Shown one piece after another: positions 6,639 through 13,869 of a stretch of 25,403 bases of DNA. How positions within the stretch are numbered: the first letter of the stretch is position 1; every line of letters starts with the position of its first letter. The notes below the pieces were generated by a model. That model was not told where the DNA came from, did not search any database, and worked only from the letters and a program-made list of their open reading frames with translations. A program made the translations under genes and the position numbers. Origin of the DNA: a virus; IMG/VR virus record IMGVR_UViG_3300028844_002793, positions 1-25,403 of that record; one strand, 5' to 3'.

Positions 6639-7670
6639 ATGGAAAGAGAAGAGAATACAGGTGGATTAGCAGAAGAAACTGTTGAAACACAAACACAAGA
6701 AACTGCGGAAACGTCTGCAGATGTTACATTTGACAACAATGCTTTTATGGATGTTCAAGAGTCTAATGATTCTGAAACTGAAACTACCGAAGCTAGTTCT
6801 GAAACTAATACAGAGGAATCTGATGAGGGTTTAGAAATAGAATGGGAACTTCCTGATAATGGAGAAACTTCTACTGAGGAAACAACTGAAACAGAGAACA
6901 CCGAAGCACAAGAAGAAAGCACTACTGAACAACCTGCTAATGTTGATTTTAATTATGAAGCTATTAGCGATAAGATTGGTGTAGAGGTTAAGTCTGAGGA
7001 GGACTTCTTAAATTATATCCAAGAAAAGGATAAGAAGATTGAGGAGTTGCAACAAATGACTAAGGGCAATGTAACAAACGAAAGAATTGAAAACTTAAAG
7101 AGCTATGTCTCTTTAGATGATAAAGAACTATTAAAAGCAGATTTTAAAGCACAAGGCTTTACTGATGCTGAAATAGACGAAGCGGTTGACACTTACGTTG
7201 ATAACGGAACTGTAAAAATCGAAGCGAAGAAAATCAGAAACACTCTTAATCGAACTATGGATGGAGAGCGTAACAAGATGATCGAAGAACAGAAAGCTGG
7301 CGCAAAGCGTGAAGAGCAAGAAGTTCAAAGGCTACGAGACAACATCAAAAAGCACATTAATGAAAGCGAAACAATGTTTGGCTTTAAAATGGCTAAAGAT
7401 GAAGAGTCACTACAGAAAGTTAGAGACAGTCATTACAAGTACACTACTGAGAACTTCTATAAGGAGATTACAGAAAGTGAACAAACAATGTCGGAAGCTG
7501 CTTGGCTATGGAAGAACAGAAATACTTTGCTTAACGCTGCTAAGAATAGAGGAACGCAAACAGGAAAAAAGGCAATACTGGATGTAATCACTGTTCCTGA
7601 CACTTCTACTACCACAAGGATTAGGGAAGAGTCTACAGGTGAGTTTAATCCTAACAAGTTTGCCGGTTAA
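6639..7670 (+). CDS. Acidic scaffold-like head morphogenesis protein
   Basis: The 343-residue product sits between portal and major capsid protein, the usual place of the scaffolding protein that guides procapsid assembly inside the head. Residues 1-105 are extremely acidic and Thr/Glu/Ser-rich with low complexity and few hydrophobics. Residues about 125-260 are charged and helical (IQEKDKKIEELQQMT, later KREEQEVQRLRDNIKKHI), consistent with coiled coil. The C-terminus is basic and ends in EFNPNKFAG. No protease motif is evident. The acidic disordered N-terminus with helical core and basic tail fits scaffolds generally, but sequence identity to a known family was not recognised. Confidence 0.65.
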   Translation: MEREENTGGLAEETVETQTQETAETSADVTFDNNAFMDVQESNDSETETTEASSETNTEESDEGLEIEWELPDNGETSTEETTETENTEAQEESTTEQPANVDFNYEAISDKIGVEVKSEEDFLNYIQEKDKKIEELQQMTKGNVTNERIENLKSYVSLDDKELLKADFKAQGFTDAEIDEAVDTYVDNGTVKIEAKKIRNTLNRTMDGERNKMIEEQKAGAKREEQEVQRLRDNIKKHINESETMFGFKMAKDEESLQKVRDSHYKYTTENFYKEITESEQTMSEAAWLWKNRNTLLNAAKNRGTQTGKKAILDVITVPDTSTTTRIREESTGEFNPNKFAG

Positions 7671-7672
7671 AT

Positions 7673-7694
7673 ATAAATTAAAAATAAATTAAAA
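7673..7694 (+). promoter_or_regulatory. A-rich tandem-repeat leader of the major capsid gene
   Basis: ATAAATTAAAA occurs twice in perfect tandem (7673-7683 and 7684-7694), the last A being the first base of the capsid ATG. There is no Shine-Dalgarno sequence. A-rich unstructured leaders favour translation in Bacteroidota, so this is probably a strong translation-initiation region for the most abundant virion protein. Confidence 0.5.
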
Positions 7695-9079
7695 TGGCTA
7701 AAATTAGTTCAGGTACATATGGAAAAGATACTATTGAAAGTAATTCATTGGTAACTAACCTATTAAAGTACCCAGAGATTGCTAAGACAATCATCAAACA
7801 ATTCCCTCAATACTCTATGACTTATTTCGTAGATGGTACTTCGAGGTTCGCAAAAGAAGACTTAATTGGAGACAATAAGTTTCAATGGTCAATCTTAGGT
7901 CGTCTTAACAGACCATCTACTTTGACAGGAACATTTAGTGGTGGTGGTACACCAGGTATAGGAAATTCTGCTTTCACAGTAGAGTTTGAAGAAAACTACT
8001 TCAATCCTAACGATACTATTCGTTTAAGAGACAAGACGTTATTAATTTTAATTGGAGAGCCAACTCAAACTGCAGGTGGATATACTTTTCAAGCTAAAAT
8101 TCAAACAGCAGATGCTGCTAAATTTGTAGACCCAACTGCATTAGCTGCAGGTAACACAGCAGGTAAAGTTGGTACAGGTTTTACAGAGTCTTCTGAAAGA
8201 GGTTACGAAAATCACGTATACCCAGACTGGTATGTAAATCACTTGTCTATCTGTAGAAAGTCTAAATCTATTTCAGGTTCTGCTTTAACAGATGTTACTT
8301 GGATTGAGAACAACGGTCAAAGGTTATGGTATTTTACTGACCAAGTACACCAAATGGAAGAGTTCTTATACGAGCTTGAAAAGGATTCTTGGTATTCTGA
8401 AACTACAATGGATGTTAACGGTAATTCTACTGTTTTCGATTCTAACGGTAAGCCGGTAGTTAAAGGAGATGGTATCCTTAGACAAATTGATGCATCTAAC
8501 GTAGATACATACAATGGTCTTTTGACAGAAAAAAGAATTACTGATTTCTTAGCTCAGTTACAATTAAACACTGGTTCGAGAGGACAAGAGTGGATAGTTT
8601 ACACAGGTACTGCAGGTAAAGTTGCGTTCCACGAAGCTATGAAGGATTTAGTAATGCCTGGTGGTAACTTGGTATACGATGCAAAAGTAGGAGGAAAACA
8701 AGAGATTGGTGTAGATTTCACATCTTACAATGCTATTGGTTCTAAGATTACTTTAGCTCACAACCCTATTTTCGATGATCCGAATTTACATGGTGGTGAT
8801 ATTGATGCAAGAACAGGTTTCTTAAATGAATCATTCAGAATGGTATTCATGAACATGGGTCAAACTAACGGAGTTTCTAATGTAGAAAGAAAAGTTAAAG
8901 GCGCAGGTGGTGTAAATCGTTCAATGGTAATGAAGTACATCGAGGGTATGGTTAATCCATTTGACCAAAAATCTATGAGTGCTGCTAACTCTCGTGATAG
9001 TTTCACATGTGAAATGTTATCTGAGTCTGGTATCATTGTAAGAAACCCATTATCGTGTGGTCAATTATTAAAAGCATAA
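7694..9079 (+). CDS. Major capsid protein, probable HK97 fold
   Basis: The 461-residue product is assigned as the major capsid subunit from its place after portal and scaffold, its size and its well-folded composition (Gly, Thr and aromatic residues evenly spread, no low complexity). Features include an N-terminal helix-rich arm (residues ~15-45, NLLKYPEIAKTIIKQFPQY), a long helix near 210-235 (DQVHQMEEFLYELEKDSWY), a likely spine helix around 285-300 (EKRITDFLAQLQL), and a C-terminal GIIVRNPLSCGQLL. I see resemblance to capsid proteins of Bacteroidota podoviruses, but the HK97 fold is inferred, not shown by a signature motif. There is no delta-domain or protease site evident. It is preceded by an A-rich tandem-repeat leader suited to high expression. 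Confidence 0.78.
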   Translation: MAKISSGTYGKDTIESNSLVTNLLKYPEIAKTIIKQFPQYSMTYFVDGTSRFAKEDLIGDNKFQWSILGRLNRPSTLTGTFSGGGTPGIGNSAFTVEFEENYFNPNDTIRLRDKTLLILIGEPTQTAGGYTFQAKIQTADAAKFVDPTALAAGNTAGKVGTGFTESSERGYENHVYPDWYVNHLSICRKSKSISGSALTDVTWIENNGQRLWYFTDQVHQMEEFLYELEKDSWYSETTMDVNGNSTVFDSNGKPVVKGDGILRQIDASNVDTYNGLLTEKRITDFLAQLQLNTGSRGQEWIVYTGTAGKVAFHEAMKDLVMPGGNLVYDAKVGGKQEIGVDFTSYNAIGSKITLAHNPIFDDPNLHGGDIDARTGFLNESFRMVFMNMGQTNGVSNVERKVKGAGGVNRSMVMKYIEGMVNPFDQKSMSAANSRDSFTCEMLSESGIIVRNPLSCGQLLKA

Positions 9080-9099
9080 TTAAACTAAAAAGATAAAAC

Positions 9100-9798
9100 A
9101 TGGCGTATAAAGGCGAAGTTAAGGAAAGATTAGAAGGTTTACCTACTACTGGTGTAGGTGAAGTAAGGTTGCGTGATGCACAAAGAGCAGGTACAATTAC
9201 AATTAGAGAATATTGGGATGAAAGCTTAGGGAGGGAGTTATCGCTTCTTTCCAAAGCTGGATCTCCTCGTGTATCTAAGATTACTAAAAACAAGAAATTT
9301 GACTTGTCAGATGTAGAGCAAAGATTGGAATATTTCCACATTAAAAATCATCCTATTTATTCTAAAGGTGGTGATGCAATATTTGAGTGCGTTAACCTAG
9401 ATGAGATGGCGAAAGATAATGTGAGAGATAGAGATTTATTTGCAGATGCGATTGGCATTATTAGAAATCTTGAAGGAAGTGAACTTAGAGATTTTGCGAG
9501 ATTACTGTTAGTTAATAAAAGAATAGCGTTTGGAGATAAGACTTCTGAATACGTTTTAAAGGAACATATGTATGATATTGCAGACATGAATCCTGAACGT
9601 GTTATAGAGGACTTTGAAGATGAAAACAAAGAGTATAAGGTTCTTATTAGAAAAGGATTAGAGCAAAATGTTTTCACTAATACAAATGGTATTTATAAGA
9701 TGGGTGCTCAAATTGTTGGGAACTCGTTTGATGCAGCAGTATTATATTTACAAGAGAACGAAGATTTAATACCTTCATTACGTAAAGACATAGAATAA
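9100..9798 (+). CDS. Conserved head-region protein of unknown function
   Basis: This is a 232-residue soluble, mostly helical protein between the capsid gene and the first connector. The N-terminus (residues 10-35) has a Gly/Arg-rich segment; residues ~70-110 contain FHIKNHPIYSKGG and NLDEMAKDNV; the middle holds helical FADAIGIIRNLEGSELRDFARLL; and the C-terminus ends with GIYKMGAQIVGNSFDAAVLYLQ. No enzyme motif is visible. The stop overlaps the next start (TAATG), so it is translationally coupled to the connector. In this position it might be a minor capsid, cement or head-completion protein. I do not recognise a named family. Confidence 0.65.
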   Translation: MAYKGEVKERLEGLPTTGVGEVRLRDAQRAGTITIREYWDESLGRELSLLSKAGSPRVSKITKNKKFDLSDVEQRLEYFHIKNHPIYSKGGDAIFECVNLDEMAKDNVRDRDLFADAIGIIRNLEGSELRDFARLLLVNKRIAFGDKTSEYVLKEHMYDIADMNPERVIEDFEDENKEYKVLIRKGLEQNVFTNTNGIYKMGAQIVGNSFDAAVLYLQENEDLIPSLRKDIE

Positions 9799-10415
9799 TG
9801 ACAATAGCAGAGATGCATACAAGAATAGATGAGGTGCTTGATAAGAGTAATTCCCCTTGGTTTAACGCTACGGAGAAGGATAACTTTTTGAATGAAGCTC
9901 AGATAGAATTTGTAGACACTCGCTATGGTCAATTTGAGTTCAATGAAAAACGTAAAGAAGAGTTAAATGTTTTAGTTCGTAAGCAAAATTATACAGATGT
10001 AAGTATAATATCTCTAAGTGATATCGAAGACTTTGTGTATGTTATTAGTTTAGGTGCTACAGTCACAATTTGTGGCGTAAGCTATAAACGTAAGGTTAGT
10101 CCTGAGCAACATGACGATGAGTTTGAAAATGATGTAGACCCTTTTAATAAAGCTACTAATAATAATTTAAAGTACTTACAATATAACAATGGTACGAGTA
10201 ACATTATCGAGGTTAAATCTGATAGTGTTCCTAACGAGTTGTATTTGACGTATTTAAAATATCCTATTAAAGTTTCTTTATCAGGTAATATAAATTGTGA
10301 GTTGAACGAGGTTGCTCATAAACAAATAGTTGATATAGCTATTCGTATGATGATGGAACCTTCTGAAGATCAGAATTATCAAATTCAAATAAATGAAATC
10401 AATAATCAAGAATAA
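9798..10415 (+). CDS. Head-tail connector / ring-type protein
   Basis: The 205-residue product opens with a helical region (EMHTRIDEVLDK, then NATEKDNFLNEAQIEFVDTRYG at ~23-44), the layout of small connector proteins that stack on the portal. The second half is beta-rich and ends with ELYLTYLKYPIKV (148-160) and CELNEVAHKQIVDIAIRM (167-184). This combination of a strand with a Y-x-x-x-P motif followed by a helix beginning near a conserved C-E-L is one I associate with adaptor/ring proteins of crAss-like and related Bacteroidota phages. It is coupled by TAATG to the preceding gene. Which ring it forms cannot be told from sequence alone. Confidence 0.6.
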   Translation: MTIAEMHTRIDEVLDKSNSPWFNATEKDNFLNEAQIEFVDTRYGQFEFNEKRKEELNVLVRKQNYTDVSIISLSDIEDFVYVISLGATVTICGVSYKRKVSPEQHDDEFENDVDPFNKATNNNLKYLQYNNGTSNIIEVKSDSVPNELYLTYLKYPIKVSLSGNINCELNEVAHKQIVDIAIRMMMEPSEDQNYQIQINEINNQE

Positions 10416-10424
10416 TTAAATGTT

Positions 10425-10646
10425 ATGGCAACAAAAAAAGAAAAAAAAGAACAATTAAACAGCTTAAAGTTAAACGAACTAAAGGCATTATGTAAGTCTA
10501 GGGGTTACGAGAAATTTAGTAGTATGAGTAAATCTGCAATCGTTGATTTTATTATCAAGATGGAAGATGAAGCTCCAGCTAAAAAAGATGCTCACAAACC
10601 TTTAAGACAATTCAGAAAGCTTAATAAAAGTTTCGGTAGACGTTAA
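10425..10646 (+). CDS. Small Rho-N / SAP-like (HeH) domain protein
   Basis: The 73-residue protein begins with a Lys-rich stretch encoded by A-runs, then has a compact helix-extended-helix pattern LKLNELKALCKSRGYEKFSSMSKSAIVDFIIKM (residues ~15-47; L-x-E-L-K then K-S-x-I-V-D-x-I), resembling Rho N-terminal, SAP and HeH/LEM folds that bind nucleic acid. The C-terminal tail is basic (FRKLNKSFGRR). It lies between a connector gene and a beta-rich structural gene, so it could bind DNA or RNA in the assembling head, or act in regulation. The fold assignment is pattern-based. Confidence 0.55.
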   Translation: MATKKEKKEQLNSLKLNELKALCKSRGYEKFSSMSKSAIVDFIIKMEDEAPAKKDAHKPLRQFRKLNKSFGRR

Positions 10647-10678
10647 GTTATTAAACAATAAAATTAAAAATTAAAATT
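10647..10678 (+). promoter_or_regulatory. A-rich leader of the putative decoration gene
   Basis: The 32 bases before the 10679 ATG consist almost wholly of A and T with repeated AAATTAAA-type units, resembling the leader before the capsid gene. No Shine-Dalgarno sequence is present. It is likely an efficient initiation region for an abundant virion protein. Confidence 0.4.
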
Positions 10679-11389
10679 ATGAAAGTAGGTAGAGATTATT
10701 TTTCACTTGTAAACAATGCTGCAGCAGGTGCTTGGGCTGCAGATGCGGACGGAAACGTTGCGTTAACTCCAGGCTTTTTAGTTCCTTTGGTTGATTTACA
10801 ATCATCAGTATATACTGCTCCGGTAGTAGGAGTTGCAGGTTATAACACTGTTACTCTTGCTAGTACTTATGTAGCAGGAGATGAGGTAACACTAACAGTA
10901 GTTAGTAATGACACTTCAAGACAATTATGGAGAAAGACATACAGACATACTGCACAAGCAGGAGCTGTAACTGTAACTGATATTGCTACTGCGTTAACTG
11001 CGTTAATTGCAAAAGATGGAGAGGCTAACGAAACTCCTTATACAGCAACTAACGTTGCAGGTGTAATTACAATTACTCAAAAGAATGACGATAAGAACTC
11101 GTTACAGGTAGAGGTTTATACAACTTCTGTAGCAGGAACTATTGTTGCTGTTGCAACTGCAACAGTTATTTCTGAGGGTTATCCTGATGATTTAGTTGAT
11201 AGAGGTATAGATGCAGCAGATATTACTTCTGCAACATTTGATACAGTTCGTATCGTATACACTCCTTCAGTAGCTCAACCATTTATTAATAGTGTTGGTT
11301 CTAATTCTGTTGAAATCTTTTGGTTTGGAACAGAAGGAGATGGTGCAACAACTGGTGGTTTTGCATTAGATGCTTTAATTAACGCATAA
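10679..11389 (+). CDS. Beta-rich virion protein, possible capsid decoration or head-fibre base
   Basis: The 236-residue product is rich in Ala, Thr, Val and Gly with few charges, typical of exposed beta-structured virion proteins. An N-terminal segment (1-45) resembles an anchoring domain. Residues ~55-165 form a module with the order VTLTVVSND, YRHTAQAGAVTVTDIATAL, PYTATNVAGVITIT and VEVYTTSVAGTI, and a related module occurs in the protein encoded at 12670-13869. The C-terminal 165-236 has VRIVYTP and EIFWFGTEGDG. A strong candidate terminator follows, and its leader looks like that of the capsid gene, suggesting high expression in the head transcript. Tail-tube or decoration roles are both possible. 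Confidence 0.55.
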   Translation: MKVGRDYFSLVNNAAAGAWAADADGNVALTPGFLVPLVDLQSSVYTAPVVGVAGYNTVTLASTYVAGDEVTLTVVSNDTSRQLWRKTYRHTAQAGAVTVTDIATALTALIAKDGEANETPYTATNVAGVITITQKNDDKNSLQVEVYTTSVAGTIVAVATATVISEGYPDDLVDRGIDAADITSATFDTVRIVYTPSVAQPFINSVGSNSVEIFWFGTEGDGATTGGFALDALINA

Positions 11390-11420
11390 GATAGTTAATT
11401 AAAAAATTAGTTGTAATTTT

Positions 11421-11450
11421 ATGGGGAGGTAGCAACCGTTACTTCCCCAT
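11421..11450 (+). terminator. Candidate intrinsic terminator after the head genes
   Basis: A 12-pair stem, ATGGGGAGGTAG (11421-11432) with TTACTTCCCCAT (11439-11450) including two G-U pairs, closes a six-base loop CAACCG and is followed by the T-rich TATTATATTT. It lies 31 bases after the stop of the beta-rich head gene and 14 bases before the next start. It would separate a highly expressed head transcript from neck and tail genes, or attenuate read-through. Confidence 0.7.
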
Positions 11451-11464
11451 TATTATATTTAGGT

Positions 11465-12166
11465 ATGGCTACATTAGACGAACACGCATATAATATTAGA
11501 AATATCATTAGAGCCAATCAAGGTAATTCAGATGATGAGAGGTTAAATATATCTCAAATAAAGTTTTGGATAAGTGCTTATAGAGCTAAAGGTGTTTTCG
11601 ATATAACTCAATACGGAAAACAAATAGATCCTCAGTTAGTTCAAGATATGGGGGTGTTAAAACTAAAGACTGTTGATAAAGCAGATAGTGAATGTCCTAA
11701 AGTGGAATGGGGCTGTACAGTAAAGTACGTTGATATTCCAAAGATAGTAGACCTACCTCATAATAGAGCGTTGGTCTTTGTTGGTTTAATAGACAAACAA
11801 ACTCCTATCATTATTGATAATGCTGATGTTCATATCTTCAAGAGAGCAACTAAGTTTGGTAATCTATTTAATCGATGCTACTTTATAAACAATAGGTTGT
11901 ACATTGTAACCAAGCAGGGAGATGAGTCAGTTAAGTATATTAACATAAGAGCTGTATTTGAAGACCCTACTGATGTAACTGTTTATACAGAAGATAATCC
12001 TAAAGGAAGATGTTTTGATGAAGCTAACGATGAGTACCCTATGCCAATGAGATTATACGAATATGTATTAACCTCTATTTTAAGAAACGAATTTCAAGTA
12101 AGTGCTCAGACGATTAACGATGAGTTAAATAACGGTAGACAGGATAATGAAAAGCTTAGACCTTAA
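11465..12166 (+). CDS. Neck / connector (ring-type) protein
   Basis: The 233-residue product starts with helices (MATLDEHAYNIRNIIRANQG, then DDERLNISQIKFWISAYRA at ~23-41), has a central beta-rich region containing a Cys-rich patch SECPKVEWGC (~74-83) and KYVDIPKIVDLP (~87-98), and ends in helices around MRLYEYVLTSILRNEF. The pattern of an N-terminal helical pair with I-x-x-W/L-x-x-x-R-A followed by a strand with I-P-x-x-x-x-L-P is one I recognise from ring proteins near the muzzle gene of crAss-like phages. It overlaps the next gene by 20 bases. The fold is inferred. Confidence 0.55.
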   Translation: MATLDEHAYNIRNIIRANQGNSDDERLNISQIKFWISAYRAKGVFDITQYGKQIDPQLVQDMGVLKLKTVDKADSECPKVEWGCTVKYVDIPKIVDLPHNRALVFVGLIDKQTPIIIDNADVHIFKRATKFGNLFNRCYFINNRLYIVTKQGDESVKYINIRAVFEDPTDVTVYTEDNPKGRCFDEANDEYPMPMRLYEYVLTSILRNEFQVSAQTINDELNNGRQDNEKLRP

Positions 12167-12668
12167 AGGTAGATATACATTACTTGGTGTTTACAATGAG
12201 TGTAGTGAACTATTAGATAGTAGGCTTAATAAAGTCAACTACGGTAAAGGTAAAAACATTAAGCACGTAAACTATAAAGTCTTTAAGACTATTGTTATGG
12301 CTTATATGAGAATATTATTATCGAGTACTGTTAATGGAAAGATAAATTCATTGTACAATAGGTTTGGAGATATATATGCAGTAAAAGCAAAAGCTATTAG
12401 GTATAACCCTATGAGATGGGTGTTTACTAAAGAGAATGGAAAGGTTGTTAGAAAGCAAGAGAAAGTAGATTTGAATAAGACTAATGGGTATGTATATTTT
12501 ATCTTTTGGAATAATCCTAAAATATATAGACATTACAAATTGAAACTATCAAGGACTTGGATTAAAGAACTTTTGAATAATGTATTTAGAGGTATGGACG
12601 TATTAGATGTTAGCTTAAACAAGTACGGAAACAACGCTAGTCCAACTTACATACATAAAATTAAATAA
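12147..12668 (+). CDS. Conserved unknown protein of the neck region
   Basis: The 173-residue, strongly basic protein has an N-terminal helix-turn region (LLGVYNECSELLDSRLNKV), a Lys/Tyr-rich middle, and a second half with aromatic residues (NGYVYFIFWNNPKIYRHYKLKLSRTWIKELL). Similar basic proteins with a YxYFxxWxx motif occur between ring and adaptor genes in Bacteroidota podoviruses, but I know of no assigned function. No signal peptide or membrane helix is seen. It starts within the end of the preceding gene and is followed immediately by the next connector gene, so it is probably coexpressed with neck proteins. It might contact DNA or act as an assembly factor. Confidence 0.55.
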   Translation: MKSLDLKGRYTLLGVYNECSELLDSRLNKVNYGKGKNIKHVNYKVFKTIVMAYMRILLSSTVNGKINSLYNRFGDIYAVKAKAIRYNPMRWVFTKENGKVVRKQEKVDLNKTNGYVYFIFWNNPKIYRHYKLKLSRTWIKELLNNVFRGMDVLDVSLNKYGNNASPTYIHKIK

Positions 12669-12669
12669 T

Positions 12670-13869
12670 ATGTCATTTATAAATAGAATATCGCTATATG
12701 AGATTATAGGTAATTTCGCTGGTAATACAGGAATAAACAATGTTAATGATATGATAGATGATTTAGCTCGATGGGCTAGTGAAGCTGAAAATCATATTGG
12801 TTCTAAACATTCTTACGAAAGACATGAGTGTGAGATAGATGTAGAGAACTACAAAGCTTGTTTACCTAAAAACTTTGCGTACTTAAATGCTTTAAATATA
12901 GGTGGAGAAATATTAGACAAAACTAACAGAGAGTTTAGAATGTTTGATAAAGCTCCTAAGAATGGGATTGTTGAGAAGCAAGAACAGAAGTACAACAACA
13001 ATCAATTAGTAATAGAGTCTCCTGGTGTAGCGTTAACAATGCAAATGAAGTTGTGTGGTTTGTTTGCTGAAAGCGATATGGTTACAATTAATATTCAAGC
13101 AAATGATTGTGGCTCTTTAAATTCTAATAGCTTTAACTATACTGTTCAGGCAGGAGATACAACACAAGATATTCTAATAGCTTTAGTAACAAGTATTAAT
13201 GCTATTAATAATTTACCTTATACTGCAAGTAATAACGCAGACACTTTGTTCATAACGGGAAGAACTCCTGATGTGATATTTACAATAACCACTTATACTG
13301 ATAGTATTCAAGGAACAATAGAACTAACCACATTAGTTCCAAGAGTACCGCCAAAGAAAGCGGAGTCTAGTCCTAAAGGAAGTCAATCTTCCCCAATACA
13401 GACAACATCTCCTAATTTAGCTAACAGAAGTGCTGCTGAATTAAATACAGGTCTTACAGCTAGTAATAGAGATGGTTTTGCTAATGGTGGGTATGGTGGT
13501 TATAATTATCCTTTTGCAAGTTCTAGTAGTAAGTTCACTATAGAGAATGGTTTTATCTATTTTAATCAAATAGAGAAAGGGAAAGTTGGTATATCTTATA
13601 TGGGTATAATGATAGATGAGAATGGGTGGCCGATGATTTCAGAAGACCACGCTGATGCTGTTTCAGCATACTTAATCTATATGTGGACTAAGAAGCGTTT
13701 TATAATGGGTAAGATAGGTGTAGGTAATTATCAATTACTTAAACAAGAATGGGAATGGAAATGTGGTCAAACTAGAGGTAATGATGAGCTGCCTGACCAA
13801 GCTGAAATGAGATACTTAGCTAATCAATGGATGCAATTAATGCCTTTACCTAATAAATCATTGTTTTAA
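12670..13869 (+). CDS. Neck adaptor protein with an inserted beta module
   Basis: The 399-residue protein has three parts. Residues 1-125 form a connector-like N-terminus (LYEIIGNFAGNTG, helix DLARWASEAENHIG, then CLPKNFAYLNALNI). Residues ~135-222 carry a beta module (VTINIQAND, FNYTVQAGDTTQDILIALV, PYTASNNADTLFIT, TTYTDSIQGTIELT) related to that of the 10679-11389 product. A Pro/Ser/Asn linker (225-285) leads to a C-terminal part with KFTIENGFIYFNQIEKGKV and YMGIMIDENGWPMI (288-323), a D-E-x-G-x-P motif typical of crAss-like neck proteins. The module looks inserted into an otherwise continuous adaptor. The stop overlaps the next start (TAATG). Confidence 0.6.
   Translation: MSFINRISLYEIIGNFAGNTGINNVNDMIDDLARWASEAENHIGSKHSYERHECEIDVENYKACLPKNFAYLNALNIGGEILDKTNREFRMFDKAPKNGIVEKQEQKYNNNQLVIESPGVALTMQMKLCGLFAESDMVTINIQANDCGSLNSNSFNYTVQAGDTTQDILIALVTSINAINNLPYTASNNADTLFITGRTPDVIFTITTYTDSIQGTIELTTLVPRVPPKKAESSPKGSQSSPIQTTSPNLANRSAAELNTGLTASNRDGFANGGYGGYNYPFASSSSKFTIENGFIYFNQIEKGKVGISYMGIMIDENGWPMISEDHADAVSAYLIYMWTKKRFIMGKIGVGNYQLLKQEWEWKCGQTRGNDELPDQAEMRYLANQWMQLMPLPNKSLF

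Noticed and set aside
6327-6739. Leftward frames opposite the portal end and scaffold start
   Set aside because: Ser/Leu/Cys-rich antisense shadows of Glu/Gln/Thr-rich coding sequence, running across a gene boundary.
7309-7587. A 92-codon frame inside the scaffold-like gene
   Set aside because: It overlaps the real gene on the same strand, is basic in a way explained by frame-shifted Glu/Lys codons, and has no initiation context.
10428-10450. A-runs resembling a -1 slippery site at the start of the 73-residue gene
   Set aside because: They encode Lys codons in an ordinary basic N-terminus; I identified no downstream stimulatory structure and no useful alternative frame.
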